A DNA stretch of 42,391 nt from Candidatus Wolframiiraptor sp. EX4484-121 (GTDB taxonomy: Archaea > Thermoproteota > Nitrososphaeria_A > Caldarchaeales > Wolframiiraptoraceae). Positions 1-6,437 of the stretch are shown here, in pieces. Made by a program: the position numbers and the translations under genes. The stretch is from positions 1 to 42,391 of the forward strand of contig NJEK01000001.1 of the NCBI GenBank assembly GCA_002255105.1, read 5' to 3'. The notes below the pieces were generated by a model. The model did no database searches, was not told the origin of the DNA, and worked only from the letters and a program-made list of their open reading frames with translations. Each line of letters begins with the position of its first letter. Position 1 is the stretch's first letter.

Positions 1-21
1 ACGCCCTCTAAGGCTTGAACG

Positions 22-210
22 ATGGTCAGGTTAAGGAGGTTGAAGGCTAATCCTATGCTGGCTTCTCGAGGGGATGATTGGGAATTGCTCGCGGTCTTCA
101 ACTGCGGAGCCGTAAAAGTGGGCGACAGGATACACGTGCTGTATCGAGCTGTGGGAGATTACGTCCGATATACCTCCAGCCTAGGTTACGCTGCTTTGAC
201 CAGAACCTAA
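22..210 (+). pseudogene. N-terminal fragment of a GH130-like glycoside phosphorylase/hydrolase
   Basis: The 62 codons read like the start of a GH130 family enzyme (beta-1,4-mannooligosaccharide phosphorylase group), with a NPML stretch, a WE(L/A) stretch, then AVFNCGAV, GDRIHVLYRAVG and SSLGYA in the family order. GH130 proteins are normally about 300-350 residues, so only about one fifth is present, and it ends at a stop just after the first beta-propeller blade. What follows (from about 200) is unrelated toxin-antitoxin-like sequence. This is therefore a truncated relic, not a working enzyme. The assignment rests on remembered family motifs; the truncation is seen directly. Confidence 0.6.
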
Positions 211-382
211 AACTACTCGAGAGAAGCTCGAAGCTTTGGAGAGAGCTCTGAGAGAAGAGTTGTCCGAAGAAGAGCTATCTGAGCTACGCTCTAGAATTAG
301 AGACTATCGGGGGAAGCGGGCTAAGAGGCCCGTATCCCTCAAGGGGCTTGAGCGGGAGAAATGGATGGTTTTCGAGTTATAA
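200..382 (+). pseudogene. Remnant of a RelB-like antitoxin gene without a start codon
   Basis: An open frame from 200 to the TAA at 380-382 encodes a charged, helical peptide (EKLEALERALREELSEEEL, then SELRSRIRDYRGKRAK and a C-terminus REKWMVFEL). It has no ATG, GTG or usable TTG before its helical core, and a TGA at 197-199 closes the frame upstream. Its 3' end overlaps the start of a RelE-like toxin reading frame at 361, the usual antitoxin-then-toxin arrangement. The N-terminal DNA-binding part seems to have been lost at the junction with the GH130 fragment. The RelB assignment relies mainly on the neighbour. Confidence 0.4.
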
Positions 383-577
383 TCCACAGAAAAGCCGTAA
401 AGGAGCTGAAGAGCCTACCCGAAGCCTTCAGAGAAATGGAAAGCTCCCCTTTCGCCGGCGACGTCCGGAAGATAAAGAGAGAATAGGCGTATAGGCGTAG
501 GATCGGAGACTATCGAATAGGAGAGAATCCTACCGATGTTGAGGATCTCGCATAGAAGGCGAGCTTACAAAAAGTAA
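361..577 (+). pseudogene. Decayed RelE/ParE-family toxin gene (nonsense plus frameshift)
   Basis: The frame beginning at 361 reads FRVIIHRKAVKELKSLPEAF, then SPFAGDVRKIKRE, and meets a TAG at 484-486. The same frame continues after the stop with AYRRRIGDYRIG, the conserved central strand of RelE toxins. The C-terminal strand, LRISHRRRAYKK, is found in another frame ending at the TAA at 575-577. RelE toxins are mRNA-cleaving or gyrase-targeting proteins of about 85-90 residues; here the pieces are all in order but separated by one nonsense codon, one frameshift and a short deletion in the second helix. The gene is therefore dead. The pieces and breaks are seen in the sequence; the family name is from motif knowledge. 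Confidence 0.7.
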
Positions 578-778
578 GGTTTCCCCTCCCTAAAAGAACC
601 ATAACCAAGGATTATGCAGAGGATAGCTAGAAAGGTTAAGACGGTCACCTATTCAGGTTCCTCCCTTTTGCGGCCTAGCTAAAGCTTCCCCAGAACTTAA
701 AGTTGTTCTCTAGAGAAAAGAAGCGTTAATTGAAACAGGGAGGTTTTGAGAGCTTTCCAGATCTCGATATGCTGAAAA

Positions 779-894
779 TGGTGCGGGGGGCGGGATTCGA
801 ACCCGCGAACCCCTACGGGAGCGGGTCTCCAAATCTGACCAGCGTTCATGGGTTCTTAAGCCCGCCGCCTTTGACCTGGCTTGGCGATCCTAAT
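779..894 (-). tRNA. tRNA-Leu(UAA), intron-containing, with an unpaired 5' acceptor strand
   Basis: On the minus strand a class II tRNA is recognisable from its D arm (5' GCCA at 882-885), through anticodon TAA (loop CTTAAGA), long variable arm (807-820), T arm (790-806) and 3' acceptor CCCCCGC (783-789), with A73 at 782 and an encoded CCA at 779-781. A 28-base insertion after the anticodon (about 827-854) interrupts the loop; its bulge-helix-bulge is imperfect. The seven bases where the 5' acceptor strand should be (888-894, ATTAGGA on the minus strand) should read GCGGGGG but make only two G-C pairs with the 3' strand. No matching CCCCCGC occurs on the plus strand up to about 1000. It is either a damaged tRNA or integration scar, or a partial gene. 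Confidence 0.7.
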
Positions 895-961
895 TTAGTT
901 GGGTCGATTTAATATTTCAGGTTAAGGATTTTATCTTGGATCCTATGATCTAATGCTTGCC

Positions 962-1618
962 ATGAGGATTCTCCAGGTTAGTGATATTCATGGAAGGCTG
1001 GAGAGGGTTGAGGAGATAGTTAGGAAGGCCGGAGAGGTTAAGCCTGACCTGATGGTCGTGGCCGGCGATATAACCCACTTCGGAGACCTAGAGGACGCGG
1101 AGGAGATCTTGGATAAACTCTCCGAGGCGGGAGCCCGGATCTTCTTCGTCTCGGGAAACTGCGATCCACCGGAGATGCTCGGCTGGCAGCCGAGGAACGA
1201 GCTTGCCGAAAACCTCCATGGAAAGTTCGTTGAACTCATGGATCTCGCCTTTATCGGGGTCGGAGGTGGAAGTGGGAGGTTTGGGACTTTAACCGAGCTC
1301 AGCGAGGAGGAGTTCGAGCGTATCTTGAGAGGGTTCGCCGACCTCCCAGAGGACTTCGTCTTGGTAAGCCATAGCCCGCCCCACGGCCTCGAAGTCGACT
1401 TCACTGGATCGAAGCATATTGGAAGCAGGGCGATAAGAAAGTTTGTTGAGGAACGTCAACCCCTCTTGATGTGCACCGGCCACGCCCACGAGGGTAGAGG
1501 GGTTACCAGACTTGGAAGGACGGTTATCGTTAATGCTGGGCCGGCTAGAGATGGATTCTGCGCAGTCATAGAACTCGTGGATGGATCTGTTAGGGCGGAG
1601 CTCTCAACCCTCTACTGA
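962..1618 (+). CDS. Calcineurin-like metallophosphoesterase (YfcE/MJ0936-like)
   Basis: A small two-metal phosphoesterase of about 218 residues. Metal-binding motifs run in the family order: SDIHG at the very N-terminus, GDITH, GNCD, SHSPPHG and the C-terminal GHAHEG. Archaeal relatives such as MJ0936 show phosphodiesterase activity on model substrates, but the natural substrate is usually unknown. An ATG three codons earlier (953) is possible; 962 is preferred because relatives begin directly with this beta strand, and because a TATA-like ATTTTATC at 928-935 lies about 27-34 bases upstream, fitting a leaderless message. Its 3' end overlaps the convergent FKBP gene by seven bases. Confidence 0.85.
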   Translation: MRILQVSDIHGRLERVEEIVRKAGEVKPDLMVVAGDITHFGDLEDAEEILDKLSEAGARIFFVSGNCDPPEMLGWQPRNELAENLHGKFVELMDLAFIGVGGGSGRFGTLTELSEEEFERILRGFADLPEDFVLVSHSPPHGLEVDFTGSKHIGSRAIRKFVEERQPLLMCTGHAHEGRGVTRLGRTVIVNAGPARDGFCAVIELVDGSVRAELSTLY

Positions 1619-2352
1619 GGAGCCTGCTTCACGTAGGTCTCGACGTAGGTCACCTTCTCGACTCCCTCGATGTGATCCATCAAGTCTCTGGCCAAAGCCC
1701 TCTTAGCCACCTGGATCGCCGGCAACAGGAACGCCTCATCCGGGATCGTTATCCTAACCTCAGGTCTCCTCATCCTAATCTTGAACTTCTCAACATCCAC
1801 GTCCGGGATCCTATAATGTATCAGCGCCTTAATCTTCTCATGATCTGTTGAGAGGATCTTGACGACCTTGACATAGCAGTCGATGGTCTTTCCGGCGAGG
1901 TATGGGTTGAAGTCCACTTGAACCCTCCCAGATCCTATGCTCCTGACTATGCCCTCCTTGCCGTCGATCGTTATCCTAGATCCTATCGTTATCGGCCCCT
2001 CAACATTCTTCAACCTCCTAAGCGGGATGACCTTGACCTTGGATGGATCTCTCGGCCCGAAGGCCTTCTCAGGAGGTATCTCGAACCTCTTCTCCTCGCC
2101 CGGAGCCATCCCGATTAACTGCTCCTCAACCGATTTCAGGAGGAAACCCTTCCCAGGTATCACAAGCCTGGGCTCAAATCTCCCCTCCTCAACCCCCTCC
2201 TTCTCAGCCACCTCCTTGATCGTGGTCTCTATGAGCTCGCCATTCTCCTTGACCCTGAAGATGTAATCCACTAATATTAGATCTCCTTCCTTGACGATCG
2301 GCCTCTCCTCGACAAGCTCTCCAGCCTTCTCAGCGGATTCCTCGCCCGACAT
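1612..2352 (-). CDS. Long-type archaeal FKBP peptidyl-prolyl cis-trans isomerase
   Basis: Catalyses proline isomerisation and acts as a protein-folding chaperone in the cytoplasm. The FKBP core appears from about residue 20: GDLILVDYIFRVKENGELIETT, PRLVIPGKGFLLKSVEEQLIGM, GEEKRFEIPPEKAFGPRDPS; the inserted IF (chaperone) domain follows (VEGPITIGSRI, GIVRSIGSGRVQVDFNP, LAGKTIDCYVKV). The C-terminal 80 or so residues form an extra domain (IRMRRPEVRITIPDEAF) seen in long archaeal FKBPs. About 246 residues, consistent with the long type. The ATG at 2352 (MSGEES) is chosen over the one at 2373, which only adds a poorly conserved leader. It ends against the phosphoesterase gene. Confidence 0.88.
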   Translation of the reverse strand: MSGEESAEKAGELVEERPIVKEGDLILVDYIFRVKENGELIETTIKEVAEKEGVEEGRFEPRLVIPGKGFLLKSVEEQLIGMAPGEEKRFEIPPEKAFGPRDPSKVKVIPLRRLKNVEGPITIGSRITIDGKEGIVRSIGSGRVQVDFNPYLAGKTIDCYVKVVKILSTDHEKIKALIHYRIPDVDVEKFKIRMRRPEVRITIPDEAFLLPAIQVAKRALARDLMDHIEGVEKVTYVETYVKQAPQ

Positions 2353-2411
2353 GGATAACCGCAATATCCCCACATAATATTCACCTATTAAGCCTTATCC
2401 AGTAGCCATAA

Positions 2412-2420
2412 ACATTTTTA
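2412..2420 (+). promoter_or_regulatory. TATA-like element upstream of psmB
   Basis: An A/T-rich block (CATTTTTAT) centred about 32 bases before the TTG at 2448 predicts a transcript start around 2440-2447. This favours the TTG as a near-leaderless start over the ATG at 2487. Confidence 0.4.
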
Positions 2421-2447
2421 TGAATCCTAGTTTAGAAGATATGTTGG

Positions 2448-3149
2448 TTGGAGGGTTCTCCAAGCCGCTTTGACGGCGTGGTGGACATGTTTTCTAGGGG
2501 ATACAACACACGAGATAGGGTTAAGGTCGGGACCACGACCGTGGGCTTGGTCGTGAAGAACGGGGTCGCCTTGGCCACCGACACTAGGGTTACGGCCGGA
2601 TACTTCATAGCCCATAGGAAGGGTAAGAAGCTCTTCCCCCTCGCCGACTACGCGGCAATAACGATCGCCGGAAGGGTTGCGGACGCCCAAACACTGATAG
2701 ACTTCCTGAAGGCGAATATGAGATATTATTATACGTGTTGGGGTAGGATCATGCCCGTGGCCTCGGCCGCCAGGCTCGCGGCGAACTTCATGTTCAGATC
2801 CAGATACTTCCCCTACTACGCTCAGTTAATCATAGCTGGAATCGATGATACCGGGCCGCACATGTTCAACGTCGACCTATATGGAACCCTAACCGAGGAG
2901 ATGATAATCTCCACAGGATCGGGGTCGCCCGTGGCCTATGGTATCCTTGAGAGCGAATATAGGGAGGATATGGATGTGGAGGAGGCGGCGAAGCTCGCGT
3001 TTAAGGCCGTCGCCGCCGCGATTCAAAGGGATATAGGCTCAGGGGATAGTATCGATGTCGCATATATCAAGGCTGGTGAAAGATATAGGGAATTGACCTA
3101 TGAGGAGAAAAAGCCGCTTTACGCCCAGTTCGTCAAGACGGTTTACTAG
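2448..3149 (+). CDS. psmB: 20S proteasome beta subunit
   Basis: Catalytic subunit of the archaeal 20S proteasome, an N-terminal-threonine protease made as a propeptide. The autocleavage site is KVG followed by TTTVG (mature Thr1 at residue 29 counting from the TTG at 2448). Counting from Thr1, Asp17 (in ALATDTR) and Lys33 (in HRKGKK) are in their canonical places, and the C-terminal SGDSIDVAYI block supplies the Asp/Ser that orient Thr1. It is therefore an active-type subunit. A shorter start at ATG 2487 would leave a 15-residue propeptide. psmA lies 27 kb away, so the two are not co-transcribed. fttA follows after 15 bases, probably in one operon. Confidence 0.95.
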   Translation: MEGSPSRFDGVVDMFSRGYNTRDRVKVGTTTVGLVVKNGVALATDTRVTAGYFIAHRKGKKLFPLADYAAITIAGRVADAQTLIDFLKANMRYYYTCWGRIMPVASAARLAANFMFRSRYFPYYAQLIIAGIDDTGPHMFNVDLYGTLTEEMIISTGSGSPVAYGILESEYREDMDVEEAAKLAFKAVAAAIQRDIGSGDSIDVAYIKAGERYRELTYEEKKPLYAQFVKTVY

Positions 3150-3164
3150 GATCGAGTCAAGTTC

Positions 3165-5090
3165 ATGAGCTCAAAACAGCTCTTCTCGCTCGACAGGCTT
3201 AGGCAGGACATCGCTAGATACTTCTCTGTCGTGAATCCAATCGAGTCCGGGGTCACAAAGATAGAGTTCGAGGGGCCGAGGATAGCGATCTATACAAGGA
3301 GTAGAAACGTCTTTTCGAGTAGGGATCAGATAGCGAAGGATCTCGTCACCTTGGTAAAGAAGAGGATTGTGATAAGGCCCGACGAATCCATTAGGATGGA
3401 GAAGGAGGAGGCCGAGGGAAAGATCAGACAAGCCATTAGAGGGGTTCAGGGGCTGGTCTTTAATGAGCTTATGGGCGAGGTCGTGGTTGAGATAGCCTCC
3501 GGAGTCGAGCCGCCCCCAGATGATGAATTAAAGTCGTTAAGTTCGGAGTTGGGATGGGTGATAAGGCTTGAGATGAGTCCGCCGATGAAGACGAAGACCA
3601 TTGAACACGTGAAGAAGATAATCTATGGAGATCAGCAGTATAGGCTTAAGGCCCTGAGGATGATTGGGGAGAAGGTGTTTAGGAATCAGATCTTTGAGAC
3701 GACTGACGCCATGATAACTATTCTCGGATCCGGGAGGCAGGTTGGGAGGTCGGCGATCCTCCTAAAGACGAGCGAGAGTAAGATACTCCTCGACTGCGGA
3801 TACTCTCCAAGCGGCTCGAGGAATCTTGAGATGATGCCGAGATTCGACATGGTCGAGGATTTCATAAGCGAGTTAGATGCGATAGTGATAACACACGCCC
3901 ACCTCGATCACATGGGAATGGTTCCATATCTATTCAAATACGGGTATAGGGGGCCGGTCTACTGCACAGAGCCAACCCTTCCACTGATGCTTATGCAGCA
4001 GCTCGACTTCATCAATGTTGTTGGAAAGGAGGGGGCCTTCGCCCCATATAGTGAGAACGATGTTAGATTGGCCGTCCAGCACGCCGTTCCCCTAAAATAT
4101 GGCGTTGTGACCAATATAACCCCGGATGTTAGGATCACGTTCTACAACGCAGGCCACATCCTCGGATCGGCGATAATCCACCTACATATAGGCGAGGGAT
4201 TCCATAACATAATCTACACAGGAGACTTCAAGTTTGAGAACAGCCGAACCCTTGATGCAAGCGTTTACAGGTTTCCGAGGGCCGAGACCCTGATTATGGA
4301 GAGCACCTATGGGGCGACGCCGGTCCCATTCACTAGGCAGGAGAGCGAGCGAACTCTCGCGGAATACGTTAAGAAGACGCTGGAGGATGGTGGAAAGGTC
4401 TTGATACCCGTTCCAGCCGTTGGGAGGGCTCAGGAGATCATGCTCGTTCTAAACCATCTATTCGCCTCCGGAGAGATACCCGAGGTTCCTGTGTTCTTGG
4501 ATGGATTGGTCGTTGAGGCGACGGCCATACACGCGGCCTATCCAGATTATCTTGGAAGGGAGATCAGGGGGAAGATCGATGAGCTTGGAAACGTCTTCAT
4601 GAGCGAGTACTTCACACCCATAAAAAGCGCTCAGCATAGAGAGGAGGTTTTGAACATGCGCGAGCCCGCGATAATCATGGCCACATCCGGGATGCTTGAG
4701 GGAGGCCCAATCCTAACATACTTGAGGGAATTCGCCCCAGATGATAGGAACATCCTCATCTTCGTGAGCTACCAGGTTGAGGGGACGCTCGGGAGAAAGC
4801 TGTTGAAGGGGGTGAGGGAGTTCCACCTAGTGGGCGAGGGGGGTAAGACCGAGCTCGTGAACGTCAAGCTTAAGATAGTTAAGGTGGATGGATTCTCAGG
4901 CCACTCAAGCCGACAACAGCTATTAGGATACCTTAAGGCGTTTCAGCCTAAACCGAGAAACCTGATACTCGTCCATGGAGAGTATGAGGCTGTTATGAGC
5001 CTGGCGAGAAGCGCTTCAAAAATACTCCCATCAACGAGGATCTACGCACCTCAAAATCTAGAGTCTATAACCCTCGCGACCTACACCTAG
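3165..5090 (+). CDS. fttA: FttA/aCPSF1: KH-domain beta-CASP ribonuclease, transcription termination factor
   Basis: Archaeal CPSF73 homologue that cleaves nascent RNA at U-rich 3' ends and terminates transcription. The protein has 641 residues, typical of the full-length form. Residues 1-150 hold two KH-like domains, including IVIRPDESIRM and the family-specific stretch around VKKIIYGDQQYR. The metallo-beta-lactamase domain has HAHLDH at 244-249, then NAGHILGSA, YTGDFK and LIMESTYG; the beta-CASP part has PAVGRAQE and IIMATSGMLEGG, and the C-terminal FSGHSSRQQL and LVHGE motifs are present. All catalytic residues are intact. It follows psmB closely and is convergent with a SepF-like gene, overlapping its stop by four bases. 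Confidence 0.95.
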   Translation: MSSKQLFSLDRLRQDIARYFSVVNPIESGVTKIEFEGPRIAIYTRSRNVFSSRDQIAKDLVTLVKKRIVIRPDESIRMEKEEAEGKIRQAIRGVQGLVFNELMGEVVVEIASGVEPPPDDELKSLSSELGWVIRLEMSPPMKTKTIEHVKKIIYGDQQYRLKALRMIGEKVFRNQIFETTDAMITILGSGRQVGRSAILLKTSESKILLDCGYSPSGSRNLEMMPRFDMVEDFISELDAIVITHAHLDHMGMVPYLFKYGYRGPVYCTEPTLPLMLMQQLDFINVVGKEGAFAPYSENDVRLAVQHAVPLKYGVVTNITPDVRITFYNAGHILGSAIIHLHIGEGFHNIIYTGDFKFENSRTLDASVYRFPRAETLIMESTYGATPVPFTRQESERTLAEYVKKTLEDGGKVLIPVPAVGRAQEIMLVLNHLFASGEIPEVPVFLDGLVVEATAIHAAYPDYLGREIRGKIDELGNVFMSEYFTPIKSAQHREEVLNMREPAIIMATSGMLEGGPILTYLREFAPDDRNILIFVSYQVEGTLGRKLLKGVREFHLVGEGGKTELVNVKLKIVKVDGFSGHSSRQQLLGYLKAFQPKPRNLILVHGEYEAVMSLARSASKILPSTRIYAPQNLESITLATYT

Positions 5091-5425
5091 CTATGGACGA
5101 CGAGCTTCATGTGTCTTGGCAGGATCAACAATATTGGCCACCTGATCAGATATATGCTTCCATCCGAAACCCTCCTTTTAAGCTCCATTACGAACCTCCT
5201 TAGATCGTTGAGGCCGAGGCCGTCGAGGGATATGAGGATCGCATCCATCTTCTCGACCGCCTTCCAGACGTCGTCAAACTTATTGAGGCCATTCAGCTTG
5301 AAGTAATGTATTCTCTCACCCATCCTCATTTGAGGATTCCTCGACCTCCTTAGAATGCTCTGAACCTCATCCTCTATCTCCCTCAACATCCTCAGCTCAT
5401 CTAGGGAAGCTTGTTGCTCCGTCAT
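5087..5425 (-). CDS. SepF-like putative cell-division protein
   Basis: A 112-residue protein with a charged, probably coiled-coil N-terminus (about residues 5-30, RMLREIEDEVQSILRR) followed by a small alpha/beta domain: HYFKLNGLNKFDDVWKAV, DAILISLDGL, LNDLRRFVMELKRRV, then SDGSIYLIRWPILLILP. The order (strand, KFDDV helix, AILISL strand with DGL, RRFVMEL helix, G-IYLI strand, LLILP strand) follows the SepF fold, whose members anchor FtsZ to the membrane in archaea. SepF usually also has an N-terminal amphipathic membrane helix, which is not obvious here. No FtsZ gene is in the window. The call is a motif-level inference and could be wrong. Confidence 0.5.
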   Translation of the reverse strand: MTEQQASLDELRMLREIEDEVQSILRRSRNPQMRMGERIHYFKLNGLNKFDDVWKAVEKMDAILISLDGLGLNDLRRFVMELKRRVSDGSIYLIRWPILLILPRHMKLVVHS

Positions 5426-5571
5426 CGACGGCTGTCTCTACATTCTTTAAGAAAAAGATAGCTCCCCCCGGCGAAGCCCATCAGTCTCCGGAGATATTCG
5501 GCGAACTACTCGGGAATTATGGATAGAGGTGTAAAGATTAATATTGCCGATGCAGAACAATTCTCACGGTT

Positions 5572-5580
5572 GGAGGGAGG
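5572..5580 (+). promoter_or_regulatory. Strong Shine-Dalgarno element setting the TTG start of LSm
   Basis: GGAGGGAGG ends three bases before the TTG at 5584, with its first GGAG eight bases upstream. It identifies the TTG as the start although no ATG is available nearby. Confidence 0.55.
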
Positions 5581-5583
5581 AGC

Positions 5584-5829
5584 TTGCCGAGCGACATATC
5601 CTTGAAAATACTCTCGGAGAGTCTTGGAAACACGGTGCTCGTGAGGTTGAGGAGCGGGAGAATGCTTAGGGGGATCCTTCAAGGATATGATCAACACATG
5701 AACCTGGTCTTGGAGCAGGCCGAGGAGCTGAGCGCCGACAACTCGATTCAGAGGAGGCTTGGAGTGATAGTCGTTAGAGGGGATAACGTCATAATGGTCT
5801 CTCCGACGATTAGGGAGCGATCTCCATGA
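5584..5829 (+). CDS. LSm/SmAP archaeal RNA-binding protein
   Basis: An 81-residue Sm-like protein. Sm1 is [20 protein letters not shown], followed by [13 protein letters not shown]; Sm2 is [13 protein letters not shown]. The loop-3 D-x-H-M-N residues and the R-G-D of Sm2 bind uridine-rich RNA in known family rings. Archaeal LSm proteins form heptamers and act in RNA metabolism, including tRNA processing and small RNA binding. The stop overlaps the ATG of the L37e gene (ATGA at 5826-5829), a coupling of LSm with rpl37e that is conserved in many archaea. Confidence 0.95.
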   Translation: MPSDISLKILSESLGNTVLVRLRSGRMLRGILQGYDQHMNLVLEQAEELSADNSIQRRLGVIVVRGDNVIMVSPTIRERSP

Positions 5830-6002
5830 CCAAGGGGACGCCCTCCTTCGGGAAGAGGAATAAAGTCGTCCATATAAGGTGTAGGAGGTGTGGCCGCCAC
5901 TCATTCAACCTATCGAAGGGTAGATGCGCCCACTGCGGCTTCGGCGAAACCAAGAAGTGGAGGAAATATAGCTGGATAAAGCCCAAGAAGCTCTTAAAGT
6001 AG
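5826..6002 (+). CDS. rpl37e: 50S ribosomal protein L37e
   Basis: A 58-residue zinc-binding ribosomal protein of the large subunit. It begins [12 protein letters not shown] and carries two CxxC pairs (CRRC and CAHC) around a [11 protein letters not shown] core, then a basic tail ending KKLLK. Length and motif order match the family. Translation is coupled to LSm through a four-base overlap. A tRNA-Ala gene with its own TATA-like element begins 36 bases downstream. Confidence 0.95.
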   Translation: MTKGTPSFGKRNKVVHIRCRRCGRHSFNLSKGRCAHCGFGETKKWRKYSWIKPKKLLK

Positions 6003-6003
6003 G

Positions 6004-6014
6004 AAAAATTTAAG
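6004..6014 (+). promoter_or_regulatory. TATA-like element of tRNA-Ala
   Basis: AAAAATTTAAG lies 25-35 bases before the first tRNA base, directly after the L37e stop codon, so the tRNA appears to have its own promoter. Confidence 0.5.
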
Positions 6015-6038
6015 AGAAGCCCGCAACGACCTTAAGCC

Positions 6039-6138
6039 GGGCCGGTAGATCAGTGGGAGATCGCCCGCCTCGCACGCGGGAGGTCGCGAGCCAATCCCCG
6101 AAGGGATGGCCGATAAGGTTCAAATCCCGCCCGGTCCA
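6039..6138 (+). tRNA. tRNA-Ala(CGC) with a non-canonical intron inside the T stem
   Basis: The acceptor stem is GGGCCGG/CCGGTCC with the G3:U70 wobble that identifies alanine tRNA. The anticodon stem-loop is CCCGC-CTCGCAC-GCGGG, anticodon CGC. The T stem 5' strand is split: GCG at 6086-6088 and GG at 6117-6118 together complement CCCGC, with the loop TTCAAAT between. The 28 intervening bases (6089-6116) form a hairpin (GCC, ATCCC, loop CGAA, GGGAT, GGC). GTCG at 6083-6086 pairs with CGAT at 6111-6114, giving a 4-bp helix flanked by three-base bulges CG^A and AA^G, a proper bulge-helix-bulge with cuts exactly at the inferred junctions. No CCA is encoded. Removal by the archaeal tRNA splicing endonuclease is inferred. 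Confidence 0.92.
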
Positions 6139-6145
6139 TAAACGA

Positions 6146-6160
6146 GGGGCATCAAGCCCC
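6146..6160 (+). repeat. Small perfect hairpin just after tRNA-Ala
   Basis: GGGGC-ATCAA-GCCCC forms a 5-bp stem with a 5-base loop eight bases after the tRNA 3' end. It might slow polymerase or guide 3' processing, but no T-tract follows, so it is not called a terminator. Confidence 0.35.
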
Positions 6161-6437
6161 CGGCCCAACACACCACTTCATCCACTCTCTTCTGAATGCC
6201 GTGCGTTGAGGCGGCGAGCCTCAGATCTTCAAAGCAGCCCTTCGGGGAATCTCTCGAGACGCCTTCATCACGTGGAGTAAGCTCTCGACTCCGCGCCAAC
6301 CCCTTGATAACCATGGTATCAGCGTGTGGACTTCATGCTCAGCCTAAAAGTTAGTTGCCACCGGGGACCATGAATCCACTACCCCTCACCTCGTCGATCA
6401 ACCGAGTAATGATTAATTAGTGCGACCTTAGGTTTGG
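6161..6437. other. Intergenic stretch without a supported gene
   Basis: Between the tRNA-Ala hairpin and argH no convincing gene is seen. The minus strand carries an open frame from 6314, but it runs into the tRNA and resembles nothing known to me. A/T-rich AATGATTAATTAG at 6408-6420 is a possible weak promoter for argH, 18-30 bases before its TTG. Confidence 0.4.

Noticed and set aside
730..912. Sixty-codon plus-strand frame at the tRNA-Leu
   Set aside because: It is the antisense of the tRNA; such frames over tRNA genes give a typical artefact peptide (GFEPANP).
988..1404. Long antisense frame under the phosphoesterase gene
   Set aside because: Shadow of the real gene with Ser/Pro-rich composition and no family match; many similar long shadows occur because of codon bias.
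6265..6271. Minus-strand GTGATGA (perfect box C) between tRNA-Ala and argH, with a CTGA about 40 bases on
   Set aside because: No internal D' and C' boxes at normal spacing and no terminal stem, so a C/D RNA is not supported.
6120..6314. 64-codon open frame on the minus strand before argH
   Set aside because: It runs through the tRNA-Ala gene and resembles no known protein; treated as chance.
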